From Willaertia magna (taxonomy: Eukaryota > Heterolobosea > Eutetramitea > Acrasida > Naegleriidae): a DNA stretch of 19,618 nt. This document shows positions 8,450 to 16,697 of this stretch, piece after piece. Position 1 is the first letter of the stretch, and each line of letters begins with the position of its first letter. The notes below the pieces were generated by a model. The model saw only the letters and a program-made list of their open reading frames with translations. It was not told the origin of the DNA and did no database searches. Both the position numbers and the translations under genes were made by a program. Location: contig CADWAF010002530.1 in assembly GCA_902984215.1 (NCBI GenBank), positions 1 to 19,618 on the forward strand, given 5' to 3'.

Positions 8450-8846
8450 TTTTTTTTATCTTTACTATTGTGCTTCCATTCCGTGATTTTTTTATTCACT
8501 AGCTTGCAAAATAAACCCAACAAAATTAAACATTTATCTGATGGCAAGGAAATATAAACAATATTAAAAGGGAACTTGCATTATAGAAAGAGTAAACTTC
8601 GAAACACATTTGAATCTCCCTTCTTTTTCTCAACACGAACCATTGTCCTCCCGTAACATTAACAGTTAGAAATGCCTGAAACTGGAAGCATAAGGAATTG
8701 GAAAGTGGGTATTAGAAAGATTGACGGTTGACTCAATAATAACATTGTCTATAAAACAGTGTTTCCAATTAAAAAAATAACTAATTTAAACTCTTTGACA
8801 TTAAAAATTGAAATCACTGTGTGAAAAAATTTTCATAATTTAAACT
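8450..8846. promoter_or_regulatory. Shared upstream region of two divergent genes
   Basis: About 400 bases between the SELENOF homologue (minus) and the hydrolase-like gene (plus), so it must hold both promoters. GC is higher here than in the gene-free A/T block. A TGACTCA motif at 8729-8735 matches a bZIP (AP-1/Gcn4-type) site, but one 7-bp match is weak. No RNA gene or extra ORF was seen. Confidence 0.4.
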
Positions 8847-10460
8847 ATGAATAAGTCGCAATTAGTTGAACTGTTTTTAAAGTATTCCTGGATTCTATTT
8901 CTTGTGTGGGGAGTATTAAATATATTGACCTCATTTCTTGGAGTGGTAATTTATGGAGTTTATACAGAATTAAGAGGCCCAATTGTTTTACAAAATCAAT
9001 TTTTAGGGGTTTGGTTGTGTTCCATGTTATTTTTCTTTTCTATTCAAACAGTTTATTATTCTTTAAAACCAAAAGATTATGTCCCAAAACATATTAGTTT
9101 TATTTTAAATGCTGTTTACTTTACAATTGTCACTTTGGAGTCTTTTATTTTGTTTATTGTTTATGCTATTGGAGAAATGAGAAGAGACGCAATAGCTTGG
9201 ACATTTCTAATTTTGACAACAAACATTCTTAACATTGTAATTGTTATCATTAAATTGGTTCGTCAAAAAAGAGAGCTAAACATTGAAGGACAAGGGGACT
9301 GTTACAGCTCATTGAATCAATCAGTTAAAACAGCTGTAAAAGTACCTTACATCATATTCATAGTTATTAATACCTTTTTGAAATGTCTAGTTTTTATTTT
9401 TATGGCGCTATTAATTAACGGTGGTGTCACTTTAGCAAACCGTGTAAGATTTCCCCCAAGAGGAGACTTCGTGAAAGTCCCTTTGTCTGGAGGAAGAGCT
9501 CAATCCATTCACTATCTATGTGATGGACCTAGAAATAATTCTATTCCTGTATTTATGATAGAAGGTGATTTCAGTCATGGAATGGCAGATTACTATGGAA
9601 TTCAGATTGCTTTAAAGGAATTGGGCCGTCGTTCATGTATTTGGGATAAACCTGGTTTGGGATATAGTGATTATTTATATGCAGACCAATATGATGAAAG
9701 TTCTTTTTATCACAATTTTATTACATCTATTGGAGAAACTGGTCCGTTCATCTTTGTTGGGTAAGTTGACTTTATTTTGTTATTTCATCAGTAACATTTT
9801 ATTGTAATACATAATAGATGGGGAGGTGGTGGACAAATAATTTATAAATATGCTTTACTGCATCCAGAAATGGTTTATTCATTGACATTCTTAGATGTTT
9901 ATCCAGATAATATTGAATTTATTTCAGAAAGAGATTTGAAAAATCTTACACAACCAGAATATGAAAATTTTTACAATAGAGAGATGGCGGGACGTCAAGC
10001 ACTTCTCAGAATTATTAATGGTCTTGGAGTTCCTTGGGGATTAATGCCTATTTTCGTACCATCTGGTAATTCTTGGCCAGAAAGTTTAAGAGAAGAAAAA
10101 AATTGGTTCTTTTTAACAGAAAAGACATGGATTACTCAAAAATATATGTTGGATACTTTTACAATTAATCCAAAGAATTATTACGCAACACCTCTTCCAA
10201 ATTCAAATATTACAGTTCACTTAATTGCAACAAAACATAATGATAATTACGTTAAAAAGAATAGATGTAATAATGTCAGTTCAGAAAAATGTGATTACTT
10301 TATTCGTTCAAATAATTATTATATTGAAGCACAAAAGAATATGCTTTCTTTTAACTCAGTAACTTATTGTAGTGACGACGCATGTAATTTAGGTTATTAT
10401 ATTTATGATAATCCAAGATATTCTGCAAAAATACTTAATGAACTTTACAATAATAATTAA
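8847..10460 (+). CDS. Membrane-anchored alpha/beta-hydrolase-fold protein lacking the nucleophile serine (two exons)
   Basis: Exon 1 is 8847-9760 and exon 2 is 9818-10460; joined they give 518 residues. Residues 1-192 contain about five hydrophobic segments (near 14-37, 52-71, 83-108, 117-137, 167-191). From about 208 an alpha/beta-hydrolase domain begins: VFMIEGDFSHG (strand 3 and HG loop), then CIWDKPGLGYSD (family pattern D-x-P-G-x-G-x-S-D), then the strand before the nucleophile elbow, TGPFIFVG. The elbow, normally Gly-x-Ser-x-Gly, reads Gly305-Trp-Gly307-Gly-Gly, so the catalytic serine is glycine. The residues around it (QIIYKYALLHPEMVYSLTFLD) are well kept. Near the C-terminus, where the catalytic His is expected, I see CNLGYYIYDNP and no obvious histidine. 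Inferred: a membrane pseudoenzyme with a binding or regulatory role, or an atypical active site. Confidence is for the family and gene model. Confidence 0.8.
9761..9817 (+). other. Intron in the hydrolase-like gene (57 nt)
   Basis: Donor GTAAGT, acceptor ATAATAG, phase 2 (a Gly codon is split GG/A). It interrupts the nucleophile elbow itself. The join gives the continuous strand-turn-helix VGWGGGGQIIYKY. No other AG in range keeps the frame and adds a serine at the elbow. Confidence 0.88.
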
Positions 10461-10644
10461 ATTTATCTTTGATTGGAAACATAAATTTCTTTGTTGTTAA
10501 CTTTCTTTACAAAAAATGTATTTTTCTTAAATTATTTTAATTTGGTGGTCTTTTTCAACTAATTATTTGTAAATTTTCCTTTAAAATTGAAGGAACAGAT
10601 AACCAACGGAAATTCACTACAAAAAAAAATAGAAGATTTAGATA

Positions 10645-11337
10645 ATGGTTTGGCTTGTTATTACTCATTCGTTGTTTGATTTGAAGACAGAGAAACAATT
10701 TTCAGAAAGCCTAACAGTTGAACAATTGAAGCAAAAGTTGTATTCAATTGTTGGTACCGAACCTCAATATATGACTTTGCAATTATTCGCAAACGATGAA
10801 GATACAAAACCTTTAGTTAAATCCTTAGAAGATAATATGACTTTATTGAGTTACGGAATACAAACTGATAGAATGAGAATTCATGTCATTGATAAAGATC
10901 CAAACAAACAAGATTTTGGAGATGTAAGCCAAGTTGAAAAATACGTAATGAGTGAAGAAGATTACGATGCAAGAGACAACACCTTTAGAAAATGGAAAAA
11001 AAAACATATTGATCCTTATGTAAAGCCTAAGGAACCAACTAAAGAGGAAGAAATGTTTAACAATCCAGAAATAATACAAGGAATAAAGAAAGGAGATAGA
11101 TGTGAAATACAGAATGAAATTAAAAGCAGAGGAACCGTAAAGTTTGTGGGGAAGGTTTCCCACTCAACAGGTTACTGGGTTGGAGTACAATTAGATGAAC
11201 CAATTGGAAATAACGATGGATCAGTAAAGGGTAAAAGATATTTTCTATGTCCTCAGGGGTTTGGCACTTTTTCAAGACCTACCGAAATTAAGGTTGGGGA
11301 TTACCCTGAAGAGAGTTATGATTTTGAAGAAATATAA
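10645..11337 (+). CDS. TBCB: Tubulin-folding cofactor B
   Basis: A 230-residue protein with the two-domain layout and length of tubulin cofactor B, which handles alpha-tubulin after chaperonin release and works with cofactor E. Residues 1-85 form a ubiquitin-like domain (MVWLVITHS start, LTVEQLKQKL helix). Residues 86-143 are a charged linker containing YDARDNTFRKWK, a segment conserved in the family. Residues about 145-216 are a CAP-Gly domain: GDRCEIQ, then GTVKFVGKV, GYWVGVQLDEPIG, NNDGSVKGKRYF. The usual GKNDG groove motif reads GNNDG (Asn189 for Lys). The C-terminal Glu-Glu-Ile matches the acidic Asp/Glu-Glu-Ile tail of cofactor B that contacts cofactor E. One exon; the start at 10645 is the first ATG. 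The next gene begins 92 bases after the stop. Confidence 0.95.
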   Translation: MVWLVITHSLFDLKTEKQFSESLTVEQLKQKLYSIVGTEPQYMTLQLFANDEDTKPLVKSLEDNMTLLSYGIQTDRMRIHVIDKDPNKQDFGDVSQVEKYVMSEEDYDARDNTFRKWKKKHIDPYVKPKEPTKEEEMFNNPEIIQGIKKGDRCEIQNEIKSRGTVKFVGKVSHSTGYWVGVQLDEPIGNNDGSVKGKRYFLCPQGFGTFSRPTEIKVGDYPEESYDFEEI

Positions 11338-11429
11338 ACTTCTTGGATAACTTCCTCACTGCCTTATGCCAAACATTTTGCCGAATATCTTGTTTTGACT
11401 ACTGACGTGTGAAAATCCATTATAAAAAA

Positions 11430-14318
11430 ATGACAGACTCAGATTCAGAATTTTCTTTATCGTCATCAGAAGGAGAAGACGAAAATTTTGAGGAGGAAGA
11501 TCTCTCTACTTCACCTAGTCCAGTAGTAAATGGGACATTAGCAACATCAGTTCAAAAACAAGGAAACACAAAAACTGTGGATGAAACTATAAGTGAAAAA
11601 GAAGAAAGAAATAATGAAAGGACACATACGGCAACTGAAGAGAATGAATCTAGTAGTAGTCAAATGGATGGTGGAGATGAAACTACTGATGACGTTTTAT
11701 CATCAAGAATAAGTTTCAGTGAAGCACAACACCCTATCCATGACGAACACGACGAAATTTATGAAGATGGAGAATTTCGTTATACATTTTTACAACCTCA
11801 TGATTTAGTCCTAACTGTTGAGACACATGTTAAAATGATTTCTAATGATATTTCATACGAAGAAGAATTGAAAAACTCAGAAAAAGAAAATTTGGAAGAA
11901 AGTACAATTGAGCCATTTGTTGGTTATTTACCTTTACCTCCAAATTGTAATTTATATAGACAAGCTTTAAAATATAGAAATTCATTAGATGACGTTCATA
12001 ATCATAACGCAAATGTCAACCAATTACATAGAAAACCTTCAAGTAGTCATAGAAAGAAATCTTTAATTAACAGATCTAGAAAAGGTTCTGTAAATGTTAG
12101 AGGTAAAAAACTAAATACTTCTTACGTTCCGAATCATGTACGTCACATTCGTGTAGTTAAAGATCCTTTTGATGAAGATTTATTACCTAATAGAAAGGGT
12201 ATACCAGTAAAAATTGGATTATCTGCAAATAATAACACTCCTCTATCGGAAAATAATCATGATGATAGTGATGTTCTAGAGGAAGCACCTTCTGCACCAT
12301 ACAATTCTGTTGGTTTAATGCAAAAGACATTAGGTTATGTTTATGAAGACAACTGGCAGGTTGAAAAGTCAAGGCCTTTAATTTGCAATACTTTATTGTC
12401 TCCTGTTAGTTATATTCAAAATAGAATGTCAACGGTAGACCAACAAACTAAAGAAAAGAAGGATGAAAAACCAAAACAAAAATCATCTTCTAAATCCAAT
12501 GAAGAAGAGGACGATGAAAATGTAGAGGAATCAACAATGAATGGACCTCTTCGTTCAATTGTTAACTTGGATGAAAATGATAGAAGTAAATGGCGTAGTA
12601 TATTATTACGTAAATATCCTGTAATGCAAGAATTATCGGAAAGACTTTATCCATTATGGCGTACTGTTAGTTTTGGAGAAAGTTTTAATGCTGGTAAGAA
12701 AGAAGTAAGAAAGAACTTAAAAGAAGAACATGTAATGAATATTATAATGCAACATTTACTATTTGAAGGATTGAAAAAAACTAAGAAGGTATTAGAAGAA
12801 GAAAGTGGATTCCGTTATAGTGGTATAGATGTAGATCAAAGTTTATTACATTCCATAGCTAAAGAGGCAATTAAGAAAGCAGAGAAACTATTGGATACAG
12901 TTGTTTGTGATAAATTAACTGCAGCTCAATTACAAAAACATAAACAAATACTTATGAAAGATATTGATGAACAATTGAGTGAATTAGGTATAGATAATGA
13001 TGGATTTGTTTCTAAAAAGAAAGATGATGATACTAATTTCTGGAAAGAACCTGAACGTCAAAATGAAATTGTTGAAGTTGATCCAGTATCAAAATATGAA
13101 CACTTCCAAGCAGGATCATTAAATAGAATTATTGAAAGATTAACCTTACCAGCAAATGGCTCAGATCAATTTATTTACATCTTCTTAAATACATATATGG
13201 CTATTACCTCACCTGAAACAGTATTATCTAAGTTATTACAAAGATTTAGAGTACCTAAATCATTCCCATCCGAAACACGTGATGCTATTCAAGTATCAGT
13301 TATTCGTTTATTAACCATTTGGATTGAAAATCATTTTAATCATTTCACTAATAATATGTTACAAAAGATTTCATCCTTTTTAGATGAACAAACAGAACAA
13401 AATCCAAAATTGCAAAAGTCAAGAAAAACAGTTAATTCATTAATTACAAAGATGAGATTAAAGGGTATACAAAATAAATTAGAAAATGATGATGTCAGAA
13501 TGCCAGAACCTAAAGTGCCATGGAATAAAATATTTTCAGCTGATTTAAGTATTTTTGATATAGATGAAGAGGAAATGGCAAGACAATTATGTCTATTTGA
13601 ATATGAAATATATCAATCAATTAAATCAGAAGAATTATTAAATCAAGCATGGAAGAAACCTAAATTAAAGAACAGAGCACCTAATGTAATTTTATTAACT
13701 AAACATTTTAATGATATCAGTATGTGGGTTGCAAGTATTATATGCAGAGGAGATAAAACATATGATAGAAAACATATGTATAAGAAGTTAATTAAGATTT
13801 GTGAACATTTAAAGAAAATGAATAATTTTAATACTTTAAAAGCAATTTTAAATGGTTTTGAAAATGGTGCAGTTAAAAGATTAAAACAAACAAGAGATGA
13901 ATTAGGTCAACAATCAAAACAATCTGAAGCAAGTTTAAAAGAATTGATGGGAGAAGATAACAATAATAAGAGATATAAAGAATATTTAAAAACCATATCT
14001 CCAACAACTCCATGTATCCCTTACCTTCATGTTCATTTACAAGTTTTACAATATATTGAAGACAATCAAAATGATTATGTTAAACATAATGGTGCTGAAT
14101 TAATCAATTGGTTAAAACGTGAATCTATATATGAAGTTATTAGAGAAATTTTACAATATCAAGAATCTTTAGGTTTTAAATTTATTAAAGTTTATCAAAT
14201 TCAACAATATATTACTCAAATGCCAGAAAAGATTAAGTCACAACAAGCTTTAATGATGCAAAGTTATAGAGCTGAACCTCCACCAGGTTTGAATATAAAT
14301 AATTTCAATCAAATGTAA
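11430..14318 (+). CDS. LisH-containing RasGEF protein
   Basis: A 962-residue Ras guanine-nucleotide exchange factor. I start at the ATG at 11430; the frame opens upstream only at a GTG (11409). Residues 1-95 are acidic and Ser-rich, and about 190-260 are basic with Ser (RSRKGS looks like a basic-directed phosphosite). At about 431-463 EEHVMNIIMQHLLFEGLKKT continuing to LEEESG fits a LisH motif, a dimerisation element. Residues about 561-655 (LNRIIERLTLP to IENHFNHF) are the RasGEF N-terminal (REM) domain. Residues about 708-935 are the CDC25-type catalytic domain: ARQLCLFEYEIYQSI, then ISMWVASIICRG, MNNFNTLKAILNGFENGAVKRL, and PCIPYLHVHLQVLQYIEDN, where Ras is normally gripped. LisH plus RasGEF is a combination known from dictyostelid RasGEFs. 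No introns. Inferred role: activation of small GTPases in motility or signalling. Confidence 0.93.
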   Translation: MTDSDSEFSLSSSEGEDENFEEEDLSTSPSPVVNGTLATSVQKQGNTKTVDETISEKEERNNERTHTATEENESSSSQMDGGDETTDDVLSSRISFSEAQHPIHDEHDEIYEDGEFRYTFLQPHDLVLTVETHVKMISNDISYEEELKNSEKENLEESTIEPFVGYLPLPPNCNLYRQALKYRNSLDDVHNHNANVNQLHRKPSSSHRKKSLINRSRKGSVNVRGKKLNTSYVPNHVRHIRVVKDPFDEDLLPNRKGIPVKIGLSANNNTPLSENNHDDSDVLEEAPSAPYNSVGLMQKTLGYVYEDNWQVEKSRPLICNTLLSPVSYIQNRMSTVDQQTKEKKDEKPKQKSSSKSNEEEDDENVEESTMNGPLRSIVNLDENDRSKWRSILLRKYPVMQELSERLYPLWRTVSFGESFNAGKKEVRKNLKEEHVMNIIMQHLLFEGLKKTKKVLEEESGFRYSGIDVDQSLLHSIAKEAIKKAEKLLDTVVCDKLTAAQLQKHKQILMKDIDEQLSELGIDNDGFVSKKKDDDTNFWKEPERQNEIVEVDPVSKYEHFQAGSLNRIIERLTLPANGSDQFIYIFLNTYMAITSPETVLSKLLQRFRVPKSFPSETRDAIQVSVIRLLTIWIENHFNHFTNNMLQKISSFLDEQTEQNPKLQKSRKTVNSLITKMRLKGIQNKLENDDVRMPEPKVPWNKIFSADLSIFDIDEEEMARQLCLFEYEIYQSIKSEELLNQAWKKPKLKNRAPNVILLTKHFNDISMWVASIICRGDKTYDRKHMYKKLIKICEHLKKMNNFNTLKAILNGFENGAVKRLKQTRDELGQQSKQSEASLKELMGEDNNNKRYKEYLKTISPTTPCIPYLHVHLQVLQYIEDNQNDYVKHNGAELINWLKRESIYEVIREILQYQESLGFKFIKVYQIQQYITQMPEKIKSQQALMMQSYRAEPPPGLNINNFNQM

Positions 14319-14333
14319 TAAATGTACTTTATT
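14317..14333. terminator. Symmetric poly(A)-signal pair between convergent genes
   Basis: AATAAA (14317-14322, plus strand) and TTTATT (14328-14333, i.e. AATAAA on the minus strand) form an exact inverted repeat around TGTAC. The first overlaps the RasGEF stop codon and the second lies 17 bases past the stop of the convergent gene. Only 31 bases separate the two stop codons, so the transcripts' 3' ends must overlap or nearly so. The role is inferred from position and from the common eukaryotic AATAAA hexamer. Confidence 0.45.
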
Positions 14334-14349
14334 GTAATTTATTTACTAT

Positions 14350-15039
14350 TTACACTTCTTCACTTGTTGTTAGTTCTTTATTATTATTTGTGTAATAAAT
14401 ACCACTAAGACTTTGTTGACTACTGTTACTATTCATGTGAAGGCTTGTGGCACTACTTGACAGTAAACCAACACTATCACTAAAGGAAACATGTTTCTTG
14501 AGATTGACTTGTGAATGATGTTCTTCTAAAATGATTGTCATGTATAAAACTAAAGTAAAAGAAGAACTTTCAATTAAATTTATATTTGAAAATATTTTCC
14601 ACTCCAAATCATTATTTACAAAAAAATCTAAATGATTTTCATTTTCAATAATTTGATTAAATTGTAATAATAAATCATTTACTTCACTTTCCTTTTTAAA
14701 TTGTCTATAAATATATAAAAATATAATACATGGAAAGATAATTACTATTGACAAACCACACGTTATAAAAACAGATAATAATAAATAATAAAATAATGAA
14801 TGATATAATTTAGAATTATTTAATTCAATTAAATCATTTAATTGATTAATTAATTGTTCAATTTTTTGAATTGTTTCTTGATTATTTAAATTTTTATAAG
14901 CTAAATATTTTGAATTAAAAATTTGTTGTTTTAATTTGTGAGAGAAATGAAAAGATGAATGTTCATCTTTAATTTTAAATTGTACAATTTTCTCTATCTT
15001 GTTGTTATTGACAATACTGTTACTACTGCTATTCATCAT
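14350..15039 (-). CDS. Unidentified membrane protein, possibly Erf4/GOLGA7-like
   Basis: A 229-residue protein on the minus strand, convergent with the RasGEF gene. Residues 1-15 are Ser/Asn-rich. Residues 17-45 run VQFKIKDEHSSF then FSHKLKQQI, an amphipathic helix at 52-76 follows, a strongly hydrophobic stretch at about 79-111 could cross the membrane once or form a hairpin, and a soluble part (112-172) ends EWKIFSNINLIE then FTLVLYMTIILE. The tail from 176 is Ser/Asn/Thr-rich. The order (FS-x-x-L start, helix with Leu-Asn, hydrophobic centre, helix with Asn, final strand) resembles the Erf4/GOLGA7 family, the partner of DHHC palmitoyltransferases, but the identity is weak and I do not rely on it. 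Two ATGs in tandem begin the frame. Unknown membrane protein is the safe reading. Confidence 0.6.
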   Translation of the reverse strand: MMNSSSNSIVNNNKIEKIVQFKIKDEHSSFHFSHKLKQQIFNSKYLAYKNLNNQETIQKIEQLINQLNDLIELNNSKLYHSLFYYLLLSVFITCGLSIVIIFPCIIFLYIYRQFKKESEVNDLLLQFNQIIENENHLDFFVNNDLEWKIFSNINLIESSSFTLVLYMTIILEEHHSQVNLKKHVSFSDSVGLLSSSATSLHMNSNSSQQSLSGIYYTNNNKELTTSEEV

Positions 15040-15293
15040 TGTTGTTATTTATTGTTGAAAATGTGCGTATTTTTTTTAAATTGATTTTTCACAAGTTTTC
15101 AAAAAGGTTTGATGTCTAATTATTTTGGCGTCAGCTCAGTAAAGAAATAATTTTTACTCGTTTTAGTGTTGTCCAGTTACAACTATTTTAACAATTTAAA
15201 TAAATTATTAAAACTCTATAATTTTACAATACAATTAAAAATTTAACAAATTCACTTTACAAAATTCAATCAACATTTGAACAAAAAAAAATA

Positions 15294-15335
15294 ATGAATT
15301 TAGAAAAAAAAAATGTCCAAACTCATTCGCTATAA
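15294..15335 (+). promoter_or_regulatory. Upstream ORF overlapping the Tse2-like start codon
   Basis: An ATG at 15294, 19 bases before the main ATG at 15313, opens a 13-codon frame in a different phase that stops at 15333-15335, inside the main gene. If the transcript starts upstream of 15294, ribosomes starting here would bypass the main start, so it could lower translation. It may be irrelevant if transcription starts closer in. Confidence 0.35.
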
Positions 15336-15786
15336 TCATTTCCCACTCAATCTCTTCCGTATTGACACCTTTAAAAAAGTTAAACTAAGAGAATACTATA
15401 GACAAATGGATGCCGGTAAAAGAGCATTCGATTTCGTTCTACAAGAAGATGGTAAAATCCATCCAATGGAAGGTGAAATCTTCACAACCCCTAATGGTAT
15501 GTCATTAAGACCAGGTGGACATTCTTTAGGCCACATTCTTGCTCATTATAAGAAAAAAGTTGGTTTAGTATTAATTCCAGAAGGAACTATTGTACCAAAA
15601 GATTTAGTTTTAATTCATGAACATTCAGATCATTATTCTTTACAAACAACAAATATTTGTACTGAAGAAGAGTTAAATGAAAGAATTAATTACTTTTTGG
15701 ATAATACTGATGGAATTGTTAAGGTTTCTTTAGAAGATTATTTTAAACAATTCCCTTTAATGAAATTACCACCAAGAAGAAAATAA
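15313..15786 (+). CDS. Tse2-type ADP-ribosyltransferase-fold protein
   Basis: A 157-residue, single-exon protein that I assign to the Tse2-like family of the ADP-ribosyltransferase toxin superfamily, known from a Pseudomonas type VI effector and from many fungal proteins of unknown role. Visible family features are an early Phe-Arg (15-16) followed by KVKLREYY, the block TPNGMSLRPGG (59-69), and IPEGTIVPKDLVL (88-100) followed by HEHSDHYSLQ (102-111). Length and block order match the family. There is no signal peptide or membrane segment, so it is probably cytosolic or nuclear; the C-terminal PPRRK is basic. The frame is intact. No recognisable antitoxin or immunity gene adjoins it: one neighbour is a membrane protein, the other a 647-bp gap. 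Eukaryotic members need not be toxic. Codon use is like its neighbours, so any transfer is old. Confidence 0.75.
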   Translation: MSKLIRYNHFPLNLFRIDTFKKVKLREYYRQMDAGKRAFDFVLQEDGKIHPMEGEIFTTPNGMSLRPGGHSLGHILAHYKKKVGLVLIPEGTIVPKDLVLIHEHSDHYSLQTTNICTEEELNERINYFLDNTDGIVKVSLEDYFKQFPLMKLPPRRK

Positions 15787-16433
15787 ATTATTATTTCACT
15801 CTTTTAGTAATTTTTATAATTTTAATCATTTTTTAATAATTTTTTAATAATTATAACAATAGGTATACAACGCGAACGAGTACTAGACTAAAATAAGAGA
15901 ATTCAATGTATTAATTGTATACCAATAAAATGGAAAAGTAAAATGTAATGACAAACCTTCTTATTTGATCTTATGCGCACTAGTGTAATTTTCTTGAAGG
16001 CGAAATGCACTTGTAGTTTTAAATTAATACAAAATGAGAATAGTTTTGTACTTTTGCAATTCCGTAAATTTGACTAAATATTGACAGTGCCAATTTAGAT
16101 TCTTTTGTAAATTTTGATCAAACAAACTTGTTTGTGCACTAAATCTATTCTTAAACTTACAAAACGAAAAAAAAAATCTTTTAATCGACTTAAATCAATT
16201 TAAATCAATTCAAGTACTAGCAATAATTGAAAAAAAGAATCAACAATTAATTCTTCTAACTCTTCTTCCTTTCTATTTATCTGTTGATTTGATCATCAAA
16301 ACACAAACAATTTGTTAGTTTTATTTCTTATCAAATCTTAATTAATAATCAACAACAATAATACAACTGTTTTATTCTCATACCCATTGCGCTCTAACTT
16401 ATTATCCTTATTATTATTATATTACAATTAAAA
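15787..16433. other. 647-bp gene-free stretch with short inverted repeats
   Basis: No ORF of note on either strand. After an A/T-only start (15787-15860), the part at about 15860-16160 has more G and C than the other gaps and carries several inverted repeats: 15862-15870 with 15915-15923; an imperfect hairpin at 15979-16014 (ACTAGTGTAATTT against AAATGCACTTGT); and TACAAAA (16028-16034) with TTTTGTA (16044-16050). The last 250 bases are promoter-like A/T-rich DNA before the next gene, with a tandem AAATCAATTT pair near 16193. A small untranslated RNA is possible. Confidence 0.4.
15862..15923. other. 62-nt segment closed by a 9-bp inverted repeat (possible small RNA)
   Basis: GGTATACAA (15862-15870) pairs exactly with TTGTATACC (15915-15923), enclosing 44 bases. 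A short RNA with complementary ends and an open centre is the shape of the small class I RNAs of dictyostelids, but I do not see the conserved internal sequence of that class, and the strand is unknown. It could equally be a short transposon remnant. Confidence 0.25.
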
Positions 16434-16664
16434 ATGAATTTTATATTGGTAGATGAGTTAGCTTCATTACTTTACGATAAATTTCAATTAAATTTAATAA
16501 CGAATAAAATTAAAAATACAAAAACTATAATTTTAAATAATTTTTTTAAATTACAAAATAATGAAGAAGAAGACATGACAAGTATAATAACAAATAAATT
16601 AAATAAAATGATAAATACGGCAGATAATTTTAATATTTTAAATTTTTGTAAAACAAATTTATAT

Positions 16665-16697
<33 letters not shown>

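Noticed and set aside
8729..8735. TGACTCA as a definite bZIP site
   Set aside because: A single 7-bp match in a 400-bp gap is expected often enough by chance; noted only inside the promoter entry.
10843..11163. 106-residue open frame antisense to tubulin cofactor B
   Set aside because: The plus-strand product is a clear TBCB; the reverse frame is a shadow.
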